Of a stretch of DNA of 64,000 bases, positions 1 to 8,629 are shown piece by piece (the first letter of the stretch is position 1; every line of letters starts with the position of its first letter). The notes under the pieces are model-generated. The model had not been told where the DNA came from and searched no databases. It worked only from the letters and a program-made list of their open reading frames with translations. The DNA is from an uncultured Eubacteriales bacterium (GTDB lineage: Bacteria; Bacillota; Clostridia; Peptostreptococcales; Anaerovoracaceae), in contig CADBXM010000009.1 in the NCBI GenBank assembly GCA_902798745.1, forward strand, positions 1 through 64,000, read 5' to 3'. The translations under genes and the position numbers were made by a program.

Positions 1-24
1 ACAGTGTCTGCTTTCCACAAAAAA

Positions 25-52
25 CAACCAGCAACATTTCTGTTACTGGTTG
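25..52 (-). terminator. Rho-independent terminator downstream of birA
   Basis: On the minus strand a 12-bp stem (one G-U pair) with a 4-nt loop is followed by a T-rich run (the A-run at plus 18-24). It lies about 85 nt past the birA stop and is oriented to end birA transcription. The stretch 53-134 between it and the birA stop shows nothing else recognisable. Confidence 0.75.
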
Positions 53-134
53 CCAAAATCTTTTGATTTTTCACTGTCCTCTTGACGGGTAGCGGTTCAT
101 TGCGATGTGATAGTCCCCGTTTTTTTATTCATTG

Positions 135-1118
135 TTAGTTGGCTTTTTTGATACTCACTTCACCGAAACGGAGTGTTTCTGCAGTTCCATCCTCATATCT
201 GACCATGAGGCTGCATTCTTCATCGATGGCGAGAGCATGAGCCTGCCTTACATTGCCATGTATATGGACCTCGATGTCTTTTCCCGGCACGATAGAGCGT
301 TTTACGTATTCATCAACATAATTCTTGTCTGTTGCTTTGCGGTAGTATGACATGAATCTGTCTATGATCTCGGCAGCCAATTGATTTCTTTTACCGGATT
401 CCGAATGACTGAATACAGTTCCCGCAATATCTTTCAGTTCATCTGGAAAGCCGTCTTTAGGAGGGTATACGTTGATACCAATGCCCACCACTACAGCAAA
501 AAGAGTATGCTCTTCGATCGAATATGATGCCTCGCACAGGATGCCGCACACCTTTTTATTTTCAATAAGTATGTCGTTGACCCATTTTATATCACAACTT
601 TTGCCGGACACCGACTCGATCGCTTCGCATACGGCGACGGCTGCCATTGTAGTCAGCCCCAGCGATGCGCTTTTTGGATCACCTGAAGGCTTTAGGATGA
701 TGCTCAAATAAAGCCCTGAGTCAGCAGGGGAAAAGAAAGTCCGACCTTGGCGACCTCTTCCGCTTGTCTGCGCGGAAGCGATCGCAACATAGCCCTCTTG
801 CTCTCCATCATTGGCTTTGTTGCGGCAAACCATATTCGTAGAACTAGTTTCGGAAAAGACTTCGATCCTTATGTCATCGCAAACATCGCTCAGATATTGT
901 TGTATGCCTTGCTCAGAGATGATATCCGATTCTTCAGAGAGACAGTAGCCCCGATTCGTGACAGCATTGATCTCATATCCGTCGCGTCTGAGGCTGTTCA
1001 CAGCCTTCCAGACAGCAGTTCTCGATATTTTGAGATCTTCTGCTATTCTTTCGCCTGAGATATAAATGCCTCTATTACTCTCGAACAGTTCGAGCAATCT
1101 TATTTTTGTGTCTGACAT
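135..1118 (-). CDS. birA: BirA: bifunctional biotin--[acetyl-CoA-carboxylase] ligase and biotin repressor
   Basis: This cytoplasmic enzyme activates biotin to biotinyl-5'-AMP and transfers it to the biotin carrier domain of carboxylases. The 327-residue protein has an N-terminal winged helix-turn-helix (about residues 1-60), so it is the class II form that can also repress transcription. The biotin-adenylate motif GRGRQGR is at 120-126 and KWVND near 184, followed by the small C-terminal SH3-like domain. The ATG is preceded by AAGGTG at good spacing, and a TATAAT on the minus strand (1148-1143) is a likely -10. It is divergent from the U32 gene, and the shared intergenic region holds a GTTAAC-type inverted repeat that could be its operator. 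Length and motifs are normal for the family. Confidence 0.95.
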   Translation of the reverse strand: MSDTKIRLLELFESNRGIYISGERIAEDLKISRTAVWKAVNSLRRDGYEINAVTNRGYCLSEESDIISEQGIQQYLSDVCDDIRIEVFSETSSTNMVCRNKANDGEQEGYVAIASAQTSGRGRQGRTFFSPADSGLYLSIILKPSGDPKSASLGLTTMAAVAVCEAIESVSGKSCDIKWVNDILIENKKVCGILCEASYSIEEHTLFAVVVGIGINVYPPKDGFPDELKDIAGTVFSHSESGKRNQLAAEIIDRFMSYYRKATDKNYVDEYVKRSIVPGKDIEVHIHGNVRQAHALAIDEECSLMVRYEDGTAETLRFGEVSIKKAN

Positions 1119-1203
1119 GGCTTCACCTTATCTTTGACATGTATTATATTTAGAGAAGATATTAATACATTTTTCACGTATTAGCAACCAATATTTTCTT
1201 ATG

Positions 1204-1237
1204 GTTAACAATAGCTTCTTATATATTCATTGTTAAC
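1204..1237. promoter_or_regulatory. Inverted repeat GTTAACAAT-N16-ATTGTTAAC, candidate BirA operator
   Basis: Perfect 9-bp arms at 1204-1212 and 1229-1237 are separated by 16 nt in the birA/U32 intergenic region. BirA sites of Gram-positive bacteria are built from GTTAAC-containing half sites about 15 nt apart, and the neighbouring BirA carries a DNA-binding domain. The arm order here (GTTAACAA first) is the reverse of the order I recall for the consensus, so the assignment is tentative. A second weaker repeat (AACCA/TGGTT) overlaps at about 1186-1206. Confidence 0.45.
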
Positions 1238-1273
1238 TGATATCAGGGACAAAGATAGGATAGAAAAAAGAAA

Positions 1274-3487
1274 ATGAAGTATTGTAAACCCGAATTGCTC
1301 GCGCCAGTGGGCGGCAAACCACATTTGACTGCTGCGGTGAACAGCGGAGCAGACGCCGTATATATGGGCGGTATGGCTTTTAATGCCAGATTATTCGCTG
1401 ATAATTTCAGCGATGATGAACTATCTGAGGCGATAGATTTTGCGCATCTTCATGGGGTCAAAGTGTATATGACCATAAACACGCTCGTTTCGGATAATGA
1501 ACTCGCGAGAGCGTTTGAATACTGCAACTACATCTACGGACTTGGAGTGGATGCGGTAATAGTTCAGGACATGGGGCTCGCAAGGTTGCTCAGACTTTAT
1601 CTGCCCGATCTTCCGCTCCATCTTTCAACGCAGGGAACTTTGTATAATGTTGAGGCTCTTGATACCGCGTCACGCTTGGGCTTTGAGAGAGTAGTTCCTG
1701 CCAGAGAACTCAGCATTTCAGAGATAAAGGAGATGGCTGAGCATGGAGCGTCCCTTTACGATCCGGTGGACATCGAAGTGTTTGTTCACGGAGCTCTTTG
1801 CATGTGCTACTCAGGCCAGTGCCAGATGTCTAAGGTGCTTGGAGGGGGAAGCGGCCGCACAGGTAACCGCGGAACTTGTGCTCAGCCATGCAGACATCCA
1901 TATACCGATGAAAACGGCGTGACATATTACGCTCTCAGTCCTAAAGATATGTGTCGTATCGAAGTCATTCCGGAACTAGCCGAGAGCGGCGCGAGGTCTT
2001 TCAAAATCGAAGGCCGTATGAAGAGCCCTGAATATGTTTCGACTGTAACGAGGATATACAGAAAGTATATCGACCTCTATGACGAGCTGAGGAGAAAGCA
2101 TGGGCCTGAAGTGGCTGCTGAACTTTACAGCGTCGAAGAAGAGGATATACTGGAACTTCGCCAGATATACAGCAGGGGCGAGTTTACGGAAGGTTATCTT
2201 CACGGCGATCCGGGAGAGGACTTGCTTTCCGGTTCCAGCCCTAAAAACCAGGGATTGTTTATCGGAAGGGTGATCGCGGTTATTGACAGCGAGAACAAGG
2301 CTGAGGGCAAGGACGAAAAGGCAGCCGTAAGGGGAGCGCTCAACCGAGGTAAAGTTCTGGTTTGCATTGAGCAGAGCAGAAACGCCGTTTCACAAGGGAT
2401 CCGTCTGGGATACAGCGATGGTCTCGAGTTCAGAGGCGAAGACGTGGATTATCTTGTGAATCATCCTATCTCAGGCACAACGACATTCCTAAAAGATATA
2501 GGACAGGGCTGTTTCATAGCAGGCGACTTCGAAAGAGGCGTAATGGCCGGAGACCTAGTCTACAAGGTCAGCGACCGCAAGCTGATCGAAAAGGCACGTA
2601 ACATGCCTGAAAAGAAGATCCCTGTCACCATTCTGTTCACTGCCAGAGAGGGGCAATTCCCGACTCTTGTGATGACAGATATAAAGTCGGGAAAGAACGT
2701 TGAGATAAACGCTGATTATAAGGTGGAAAGAGCGAATAAAACAGCGACAGACGCGGAAAGGATCGAGAACAGCCTATCGAGATTGGGTGATACTCCGTTT
2801 GCTCCGGGTCTTACCGGAATCGATGTACAGATCGATGACGACATAATGATGCCGCTTTCCATTGTAAATCAAATGAGAAGGGACGCTGCGGATGAGCTGC
2901 TGAAATCAAGAGCAGGTTCAGTTGCCGCCGAAAGGAAGCCTAGACTTGGAAGAGACGAACTGGACCGTGTAAAAGAGACCGAGGCACTAGGGACGGATAT
3001 CCTTGATTTTGATGCGTATCCAAAGGCTTTCGCTGGGAATGGTATTATACCTGTCCCACTTGAGACGTTCATGAAAAGATATAAAACGGACGAAGTTTCT
3101 GAAGGAGAGGTCCCGTATATACTCAATGTATCTAAGGGCAATCTCGATACATATATTAGAGGGCACTTCGATGAGATCGCAGCAGCAGCGGCTGACAGAG
3201 GGATACTTATAGGAAATACGGGTTGGATCGAATGCTTCAGAGATGCCGGGGTAAAAGTCCTTGGCGACTATGGCCTTAACATCTACAATTCGCAATCGAA
3301 GAAAGCATATGAGGAACTTGGTGCCGAAATATATATGCTTTCTCACGAGACCGGAGTGTCCGATAGCAGAGGCATTCCGCTTATGATCACAGAGCATAGA
3401 GTGGACGCTGAGACACTGACAGACAGAAAGGGAGGGGTACACAAAGTGCGCACTTCCGAAAGTGGAGATAAGACTCTCATTTATTGA
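1274..3487 (+). CDS. U32-family protein with C-terminal extension (collagenase-like; RlhA/TrhP type)
   Basis: U32 proteins were named as collagenase-like peptidases, but characterised members (RlhA, TrhP) install 5-hydroxy-pyrimidines in 23S rRNA or tRNA using prephenate and an Fe-S cluster. The N-terminus (ELLAPVGG, DAVYMGG) and the family cysteine signature (CMCYSGQCQMS around residues 175-187, then GTCAQPCRHPY) are intact, so the four cluster cysteines look present. At 737 residues it is the long form with an extra C-terminal domain, as in RlhA. The start is the first ATG; a weak AGGA lies about 14 nt upstream. It is divergent from birA and followed by a separate promoter. RNA hydroxylation is the likelier function, but which RNA cannot be decided from sequence. 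Confidence 0.85.
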   Translation: MKYCKPELLAPVGGKPHLTAAVNSGADAVYMGGMAFNARLFADNFSDDELSEAIDFAHLHGVKVYMTINTLVSDNELARAFEYCNYIYGLGVDAVIVQDMGLARLLRLYLPDLPLHLSTQGTLYNVEALDTASRLGFERVVPARELSISEIKEMAEHGASLYDPVDIEVFVHGALCMCYSGQCQMSKVLGGGSGRTGNRGTCAQPCRHPYTDENGVTYYALSPKDMCRIEVIPELAESGARSFKIEGRMKSPEYVSTVTRIYRKYIDLYDELRRKHGPEVAAELYSVEEEDILELRQIYSRGEFTEGYLHGDPGEDLLSGSSPKNQGLFIGRVIAVIDSENKAEGKDEKAAVRGALNRGKVLVCIEQSRNAVSQGIRLGYSDGLEFRGEDVDYLVNHPISGTTTFLKDIGQGCFIAGDFERGVMAGDLVYKVSDRKLIEKARNMPEKKIPVTILFTAREGQFPTLVMTDIKSGKNVEINADYKVERANKTATDAERIENSLSRLGDTPFAPGLTGIDVQIDDDIMMPLSIVNQMRRDAADELLKSRAGSVAAERKPRLGRDELDRVKETEALGTDILDFDAYPKAFAGNGIIPVPLETFMKRYKTDEVSEGEVPYILNVSKGNLDTYIRGHFDEIAAAAADRGILIGNTGWIECFRDAGVKVLGDYGLNIYNSQSKKAYEELGAEIYMLSHETGVSDSRGIPLMITEHRVDAETLTDRKGGVHKVRTSESGDKTLIY

Positions 3488-3506
3488 TGTAAGGAGAGTC
3501 GAAAAG

Positions 3507-3515
3507 TGCTATACT
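3507..3515 (+). promoter_or_regulatory. Extended -10 promoter (TGC-TATACT)
   Basis: TGC followed by TATACT sits about 40 nt before the next ATG; no good -35 is seen, as is usual for TGn-type promoters. It would give the repeat-protein gene its own transcript. Confidence 0.5.
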
Positions 3516-3554
3516 TTCATCGTAAGTAATAGTTGATGACCGGGAGGTAATACA

Positions 3555-4157
3555 ATGGCAAACAAGATCACGGTAGACAAAGTAAAAGAACTTCTTGAGA
3601 CTAACGCGTATGCGCCTCTTAAGGAAGCAGCTGAAAAATGGCTTGCTACAGCTGATGAGAAGTACGGAGACAAGTTCGACGATCTTAAAGAAAAGGCAGC
3701 TCCTGCTGTTGCTGACTTTAAAGAAAGCGTAGAGGAACTCAAGGAGAGTGTAGGAGAAATCAAGGAAAAGGCAGCTCCTGCGGTTGCTGAATTCAAAGAA
3801 AAGGCAGCTCCTGCGGTTGCTGAATTCAAAGAAAAAGCAGCACCTGTAATTGAAGACCTCAAAGAAAAGGCGGCGCCTACAGTAGAAGAACTCAAGGGCA
3901 AGGCTCAGCCTACGATCGATAAGATCAATGACAGCGAATTCATCGCAAAGCTCAAAGAGAGCATTTCTACATTCAGTGAGAATATCGATTTCTTCGGTTC
4001 AAAGGAAGGAGAGGATCTGGTAGGCAAAGAGGCTGCTGAGCAGATCAGAAAACACGCTGAAGAGATGAAAGCTCAGGGCAAGACATTCTGCGACTGCCCT
4101 GCATGCACTAAGGCAAGAGAAATCCTTAAAGAGCTTGGGGAAGATATCGGAGAATGA
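3555..4157 (+). CDS. Helical-repeat protein with 11-residue KEKAAPAVAEF-type repeats and a CxCxxC tail
   Basis: I do not recognise a named family for this 200-residue protein. There is no signal peptide or membrane segment. From about residue 40 to 125 it consists of tandem 11-residue units of the form KEKAAPAVAEF/KEKAAPVIEDL, giving an amphipathic, highly charged helix punctuated by prolines, similar in character to apolipoprotein-like or stress-related coat proteins. The end carries C179-x-C181-x2-C184, a possible metal or disulfide site. It starts at an ATG with a strong GGGAGGT site and is enclosed by its own promoter and a strong terminator, so it is a single-gene unit. Two repeat units are near-identical at DNA level, suggesting recent copy-number change. 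A cytoplasmic structural or stress role is a guess. Confidence 0.75.
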   Translation: MANKITVDKVKELLETNAYAPLKEAAEKWLATADEKYGDKFDDLKEKAAPAVADFKESVEELKESVGEIKEKAAPAVAEFKEKAAPAVAEFKEKAAPVIEDLKEKAAPTVEELKGKAQPTIDKINDSEFIAKLKESISTFSENIDFFGSKEGEDLVGKEAAEQIRKHAEEMKAQGKTFCDCPACTKAREILKELGEDIGE

Positions 4158-4181
4158 TCTCATAACGCATAGTTTTTATGT

Positions 4182-4215
4182 AAAAACAGCTCCGACAAAA
4201 GCCGGAGCTGTTTTT
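4182..4215 (+). terminator. Rho-independent terminator after the helical-repeat gene
   Basis: A 13-bp perfect stem (4182-4194 with 4203-4215) with an 8-nt loop merges into a T6 run. Its A-rich 5' side means it could also work on the opposite strand. Confidence 0.9.
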
Positions 4216-4237
4216 TGCGGCAGAGTATCGGTTGTAA

Positions 4238-6118
4238 ATGAAAAAAACAGAGAACGACAAAGAAATCAGTAAAAAAGCAGAGAAGATAAAAACTCAGATC
4301 GTAAATGCCGGGGATATTTGTGTTGCCAAAATTAAAAAAGAGTATAGAGAACTTAAAAAAGAAGTAAAGAGTATCCGTGCAGATTACGGTTATGGGGCTA
4401 ACGCGACAATGATCGTGGCCGTTTTGTGTATAGCTTTGATACTGTATGCAGCTGTTTATATCAGCAAAGGCGGGGAAGCGTATGTCGCAGGGAAAACCGG
4501 AAACGTCCAGGCACTTTTTATCGATAAAGAAGCGCTGGTTCAGGGTGCGGATCCTGCAGGTTTTCAATCACCGGAGACATATCAGATAATACGTGGAACG
4601 GCTGTTAAAACATACAGAGAAAAACTAAAGAAGGGCGGCGTTACATATGTCAGGATACAGGATACCGCGGCTCCGCTGAGACGAGCGGTGGCTATGCTCA
4701 AAAGAGGCAGCGAAAGGCTGCCGTCATGTCCGGAATATCAGTATATAAGTGAAGAATCGCTGACAGATAACATAAACGATGTAGTACGCGAGACCGAGGT
4801 ATATGTAAGGACTCCCGTGACAATCTATTCTGATAAAGAAGGTCCTGCGATAGCTTCGTTTGCTCCGAAAGGAACGTGTTTGAAGGTGACCGGATATGAC
4901 GTTATGAATGCTGACGGGTCGATCAATAAATATAAGGTGGAATATAAAGAAGGGGAAGAAGACCCTGCCGAGGGCTATGTATACAGTAAATATGTGACTG
5001 ACACACAGGAAAAGGCTGATGCTGTGTATAACGGAGGAGGCATACAGGACAAGGTAAGCAAGGACAATTACGACATGAAACTCTACGGAGGCAAGGCAGA
5101 ACATCTTGATTACTATCCGTATGAGAGGCCTGTGATAGAGGGCAATGAATTCTGCCGTAATGCGAGAACGATGTATCTTAACTGCGCAGCAGGGACCCAT
5201 CCAAAGAATTACATAAAGATCATCAACGATACGGACTGTAACGCGGTCGTAGTGGATATAAAGGATGGGGTACTCGCATATAAATCTGAAGTGGCAAAGG
5301 AAATGTCGCGTCGATCATACAAGACTGCATACGCCTCGGTGGAGGAATACAAGGAGGGCATAGACGCTCTCAAAGAGACGGGTGTATACCTCATCGGTAG
5401 GATAGTGGTATTCAACGATCCTATCTACGCGAAAGACCATCCCGAGCACTGCATCATATGGGGCAAAAATACGGGCTGGCCGAGTCCGTATTCGAGAGAA
5501 GTTTGGGAATTCAATGTAAGACTGGCTCAGGAGGCCATAAAAGAATTCGGCTTCAACGAGATACAGTTCGATTATGTTAGATTCCCCGAGAATTCATATG
5601 AAATGAGCAAATCGGGCGTCGCCAAATTCCACAACAAATATGACGAAGAAAAGGGGCAGGCGATCCAAAATTTCTGCTTCTACGCTGCCGATCAGATACA
5701 TGAGGCGGGAGCCTATTTCTCAGTAGATGTATTCGGAGAGAGCGCATATGGATATATGACGGCGTATGGTCAGTACTGGCCGGGGATATCGAATATCGTC
5801 GATGCGATCAGCGCCATGCCGTATACCGACCATATGGGCGCCGATGGATCTTGGAGAGATCCTTACGGAACCATGAAAGCCTGGGGAAAGAGGGCTGCTA
5901 AAAGGCAAGCTTATCTCAAAGAACCGGCGGCGGCAAGGACGTGGATCACAGGCTATGATACTCCGCATTGGGCCCCAGAGGTGAATTACGGAAAGAAACA
6001 GCTTAAGGCGCAGATAAAAGCTCTCGAAGAGCAAGGACTGGACGGAGGGTTTATCCCATGGAACGCGGCTTCGAGCCTGGAAAAGTATTATCAGTACAGG
6101 AAAATCTGGAATAAATAG
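4238..6118 (+). CDS. Membrane-anchored putative glycoside hydrolase (DUF4015) with SH3-like domain
   Basis: This 626-residue protein has a lysine-rich cytoplasmic N-terminus, one membrane segment at about 57-75 and an extracytoplasmic remainder, so it is a type II membrane protein. About 185-255 resembles a bacterial SH3 domain (VYVRTPVTIYSDKEG to GYVYSKYV), typical of cell-wall binding. From about 310 to the end is a DUF4015-type TIM barrel with its hallmark segment FDYVRFPE near 445-452, an acidic cluster at the strand end expected to hold catalytic residues. The family is predicted, not proven, to hydrolyse polysaccharide. No strong ribosome binding site precedes the ATG, which lies only 22 nt after the terminator T-run. 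Activity on peptidoglycan or capsule is inference. Confidence 0.85.
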   Translation: MKKTENDKEISKKAEKIKTQIVNAGDICVAKIKKEYRELKKEVKSIRADYGYGANATMIVAVLCIALILYAAVYISKGGEAYVAGKTGNVQALFIDKEALVQGADPAGFQSPETYQIIRGTAVKTYREKLKKGGVTYVRIQDTAAPLRRAVAMLKRGSERLPSCPEYQYISEESLTDNINDVVRETEVYVRTPVTIYSDKEGPAIASFAPKGTCLKVTGYDVMNADGSINKYKVEYKEGEEDPAEGYVYSKYVTDTQEKADAVYNGGGIQDKVSKDNYDMKLYGGKAEHLDYYPYERPVIEGNEFCRNARTMYLNCAAGTHPKNYIKIINDTDCNAVVVDIKDGVLAYKSEVAKEMSRRSYKTAYASVEEYKEGIDALKETGVYLIGRIVVFNDPIYAKDHPEHCIIWGKNTGWPSPYSREVWEFNVRLAQEAIKEFGFNEIQFDYVRFPENSYEMSKSGVAKFHNKYDEEKGQAIQNFCFYAADQIHEAGAYFSVDVFGESAYGYMTAYGQYWPGISNIVDAISAMPYTDHMGADGSWRDPYGTMKAWGKRAAKRQAYLKEPAAARTWITGYDTPHWAPEVNYGKKQLKAQIKALEEQGLDGGFIPWNAASSLEKYYQYRKIWNK

Positions 6119-6144
6119 GCTGAGCCGGCTAGATCTGTATTATA

Positions 6145-6289
6145 CACAGGCAAATATCCGTCCGGATCGATACGGCTCGCGCCTGTCTGCGGCTTTACGC
6201 AGCGGTACAAAATTCTGACTTCGTCTTCGACTCGTCAATCATTAAGTACCGGCTACCGCAGGCTCGATCCTGCCGAATATTTGCCTGTG
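6145..6289. repeat. 145-bp inverted-repeat element with nested helices (MITE-like or structured RNA)
   Basis: The ends 6145-6160 and 6274-6289 are complementary over 16 positions with one mismatch. Inside, GGATCGA (6164-6170) pairs with TCGATCC (6264-6270), GCCTG (6181-6185) with CAGGC (6259-6263), and CGGTAC (6203-6208) with GTACCG (6246-6251). A separate hairpin is formed by CTGCG (6187-6191) and CGCAG (6198-6202). The nested pattern gives a long stem with a multi-branch interior. It lies between two convergent genes and just before a shared terminator. No clear target duplication flanks it. It could be a small non-autonomous mobile element or a structured non-coding RNA. Confidence 0.6.
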
Positions 6290-6305
6290 ACTATGCCTAG
6301 TAACG

Positions 6306-6342
6306 AAAAAGCGGTTCCCGCATTGCGTAGGAACCGCTTTTT
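6306..6342. terminator. Bidirectional terminator between convergent genes
   Basis: AAAAAGCGGTTCC (6306-6318) pairs with GGAACCGCTTTTT (6330-6342) around an 11-nt loop, giving A- and T-runs on both sides. It serves the DUF4015 gene on the plus strand and the flavin reductase on the minus strand. Confidence 0.85.
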
Positions 6343-6368
6343 GATTTGATCCGAAAGAGTGAGATCTG

Positions 6369-8441
6369 TTAGATCTTCATTGCAACATCCCAAGCTCCCC
6401 AGATAACGTGTCTCAGGTTGCCCCACTTCACGCAGGTACCGACTCTGTGGAGATTCTTGTACTTGTAGCTGCTGAATCTGTCGTTAGGAACGAATCCGAT
6501 TCCGTTGATAACAGCATCGCATTCTTCTTTCCACTCTTCGTTTGTCTCGAAGTTCTTGATCATGCAGTAACCATCACCGATCTCTGTGACCGAGCTTCTC
6601 AGATGTACTGGAACGTTGTTGAACGGCAGCGCATCTCTCAGGTATGAAGAGTTAGCAAGGCATGTTCCAGGAGCTGTGATCAGGTCATCCAGGAACTCAA
6701 CTACTACAGGGTGCTTGCCCTCGAGAGCCTTGTCTAAAGCAGCTTCGCATGATGACTGTCCGCCGCCGAGGAATACTATCTTATCCCACTTCTTGCCTTC
6801 TTCTGTAGTGAGGAGGTCTGTGAAGGATCTGGTCTTTTCGAATCCAGGGATATTGAGTTCCTTGGAGTATGTACCAACGGATACGATAACGTCATCATAT
6901 TTCTTCAGAAGAGGAATGATATCCTTGACTTCTGTGTTGAGCTTAACAGGGATATCATACTTCTTGAGCTCTCTCTCATACCATGCCATGAGTGCCTTAT
7001 CAGCATCCTTGAAGGACATTGCTGCAGCTGTGTTGTACAGACCGAACATCTTGTCATCCTTTTCAAATACGATAGGGTTGTGACCTCTCTTCTTGAGTAC
7101 GAGAGCAGCTTCAAGTCCACCGAAGCCAGCGCCGACGATAGCGACGTTCTTTGGCTTGTTGGTAGGAACGATCTTATATCTGTTGTGCTGCATTGTCTCA
7201 GGTGTCAGAGCGCAACGAGCCAGCTGGAGCGAGTCGAACAGAGGCTGAGTGTTAGCTGTATGTTTCGACTTAGCGAAGCTGAAGCAGGCGTTATGGCATC
7301 TGATGCATGGTTTGATCTCGTCTTCTCTGCCTTCTTTGATCTTGGTTACCCAATGTGGATCTACGAGGTTCTGACGAGCGATACCGAGTCCGTCGATCTC
7401 ACCTTTCTTGATGGCTTCTGCAGCGAATTCGATATTCATCTTACCTGCGCAAACAACAGGCTTGCTTGTGAACTTCTTGATGTGTTTGACTTCTTCGAAG
7501 TTGCAGTTATCCGGCATGTAGACAGGTGGGTGGCACCAATACCATGCATCGTATGTTCCGTTATCGCAGTTGAACATATCGTATCCTGCATCCTCGAGGT
7601 ACTTGACTGCCTTCTCGGACTCTGCCATATCACGGCCGAATTCCTCGAACTCTTCGCCAGGAAGAGCGCCCTGGAGCCAGCCCTTTGTCTTGGATACTAC
7701 GGAGTATCTCAGTGAAACAGGGAAGTCGTCTCCGCACTCTCTCTTGATAGCCTGAACGATCTCAACAGGGAGTCTGAATCTGTTCTCGAACGATCCGCCG
7801 TACTGGTCAGTTCTGTAGTTCATGTTGGCGATCGTGAACTGGTCGAGAGTGTAGCCTTCGTGTACAGCGTGGATCTCAACTCCGTCTACGCCTGCATCCT
7901 TGCACATCTTGGCTGTCTTAGCAAAAGCCTCTACCATTTCCTGGATCTCCTCGATCGTCATCATTCTGGACTTGATCGAAGGATACCATCTGTTTGGAGT
8001 CTCACCCGCGGAAGCGCAGGAGTACTCGATGTCAACGATTGGCTTAGCGATAGCGCCGAACACTTTGTTCTCGAGCATCTTTACGAACATGTCGTTGATA
8101 GCCATCGAACGTCCGAATCCGCCAGCAAGCTGGATGAACAGCTTGGAACCTGTCTTGTGGAATTCAGGCATCCATGCTGCAAGATCCTTGAACATCTTCT
8201 TGTTCTGATAGAGCCATCTTCTGCCCATTGTGTCTCTTACGCACTGCATTCCAGGAAGTACCAGTCCTACGCCGTCCTGTGCACGGCCGAGGATATGGTG
8301 AGCTGCTTCCTTATCAAAATGGCAAGGCTCGAGCCAACCGAACAGGGATGTACCTCCCATGGAGACCTGCACGATCCTGTTAGGGATCTCAACATTGCCG
8401 ACCTTCCAAGGGGTGAATAGAGGTTCATATACTTTCTTCAT
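6369..8441 (-). CDS. Old-yellow-enzyme-type NAD(P)H:flavin oxidoreductase with Fe-S and FAD domains
   Basis: The 690-residue protein matches the 2,4-dienoyl-CoA reductase/enoate reductase architecture. An FMN TIM barrel occupies about 1-370 and includes the signature HAVHEGY...DQF...YGGSFENR. A 4Fe-4S site follows near 380 (CIRCHNAC, later ARCALTP). An FAD Rossmann fold starts at VGAGFGGLEAA (about 430) and an NAD(P)H domain at FLGGGQSSCEAA. Such enzymes reduce C=C bonds of enoates, enoyl-CoAs or bile-acid intermediates in anaerobes. The fourth cluster cysteine is followed by ALTP rather than the usual VNP. A strong GGGAGGG site precedes the ATG. It is a single-gene unit divergent from the kinase gene. 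The substrate cannot be told from sequence. Confidence 0.9.
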   Translation of the reverse strand: MKKVYEPLFTPWKVGNVEIPNRIVQVSMGGTSLFGWLEPCHFDKEAAHHILGRAQDGVGLVLPGMQCVRDTMGRRWLYQNKKMFKDLAAWMPEFHKTGSKLFIQLAGGFGRSMAINDMFVKMLENKVFGAIAKPIVDIEYSCASAGETPNRWYPSIKSRMMTIEEIQEMVEAFAKTAKMCKDAGVDGVEIHAVHEGYTLDQFTIANMNYRTDQYGGSFENRFRLPVEIVQAIKRECGDDFPVSLRYSVVSKTKGWLQGALPGEEFEEFGRDMAESEKAVKYLEDAGYDMFNCDNGTYDAWYWCHPPVYMPDNCNFEEVKHIKKFTSKPVVCAGKMNIEFAAEAIKKGEIDGLGIARQNLVDPHWVTKIKEGREDEIKPCIRCHNACFSFAKSKHTANTQPLFDSLQLARCALTPETMQHNRYKIVPTNKPKNVAIVGAGFGGLEAALVLKKRGHNPIVFEKDDKMFGLYNTAAAMSFKDADKALMAWYERELKKYDIPVKLNTEVKDIIPLLKKYDDVIVSVGTYSKELNIPGFEKTRSFTDLLTTEEGKKWDKIVFLGGGQSSCEAALDKALEGKHPVVVEFLDDLITAPGTCLANSSYLRDALPFNNVPVHLRSSVTEIGDGYCMIKNFETNEEWKEECDAVINGIGFVPNDRFSSYKYKNLHRVGTCVKWGNLRHVIWGAWDVAMKI

Positions 8442-8532
8442 CTTTTTTATCCCTCCCTAGGTATAATTACAACTGACCCATTGCGAATGATATTTTCTAT
8501 ACCGACTGCGCTGGTCATCACATATTACATTT

Positions 8533-8561
8533 ATTTTAACCCATAGTATTTTGTTGGTCAA
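8533..8561 (-). promoter_or_regulatory. Promoter for the flavin oxidoreductase
   Basis: On the minus strand TTGACC (8561-8556), a 17-nt spacer and TAAAAT (8538-8533) form a near-consensus promoter. Its -35 overlaps that of the divergent promoter on the plus strand. Confidence 0.6.
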
Positions 8562-8578
8562 TTAAAAGGTGGTAAAAT
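8551..8578 (+). promoter_or_regulatory. Promoter for the nucleoside kinase gene
   Basis: TTGTTG (8551-8556), a 16-nt spacer and TAAAAT (8573-8578) with an upstream TGG form an extended -10 promoter about 50 nt before the kinase start. It shares bases with the divergent minus-strand promoter, so the two cannot easily be occupied at once. Confidence 0.55.
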
Positions 8579-8629
8579 AAACCCGTTAAACGTTGAACGA
8601 TGTTGCTCAGACGTCGAAAGGAGTGCTTT

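Noticed and set aside
3509..3901. Minus-strand ORF with AAFSLNSATAG-type repeats
   Set aside because: It is the mirror image of the helical-repeat gene on the plus strand; the repetition comes from that gene, and no ribosome binding site is present.
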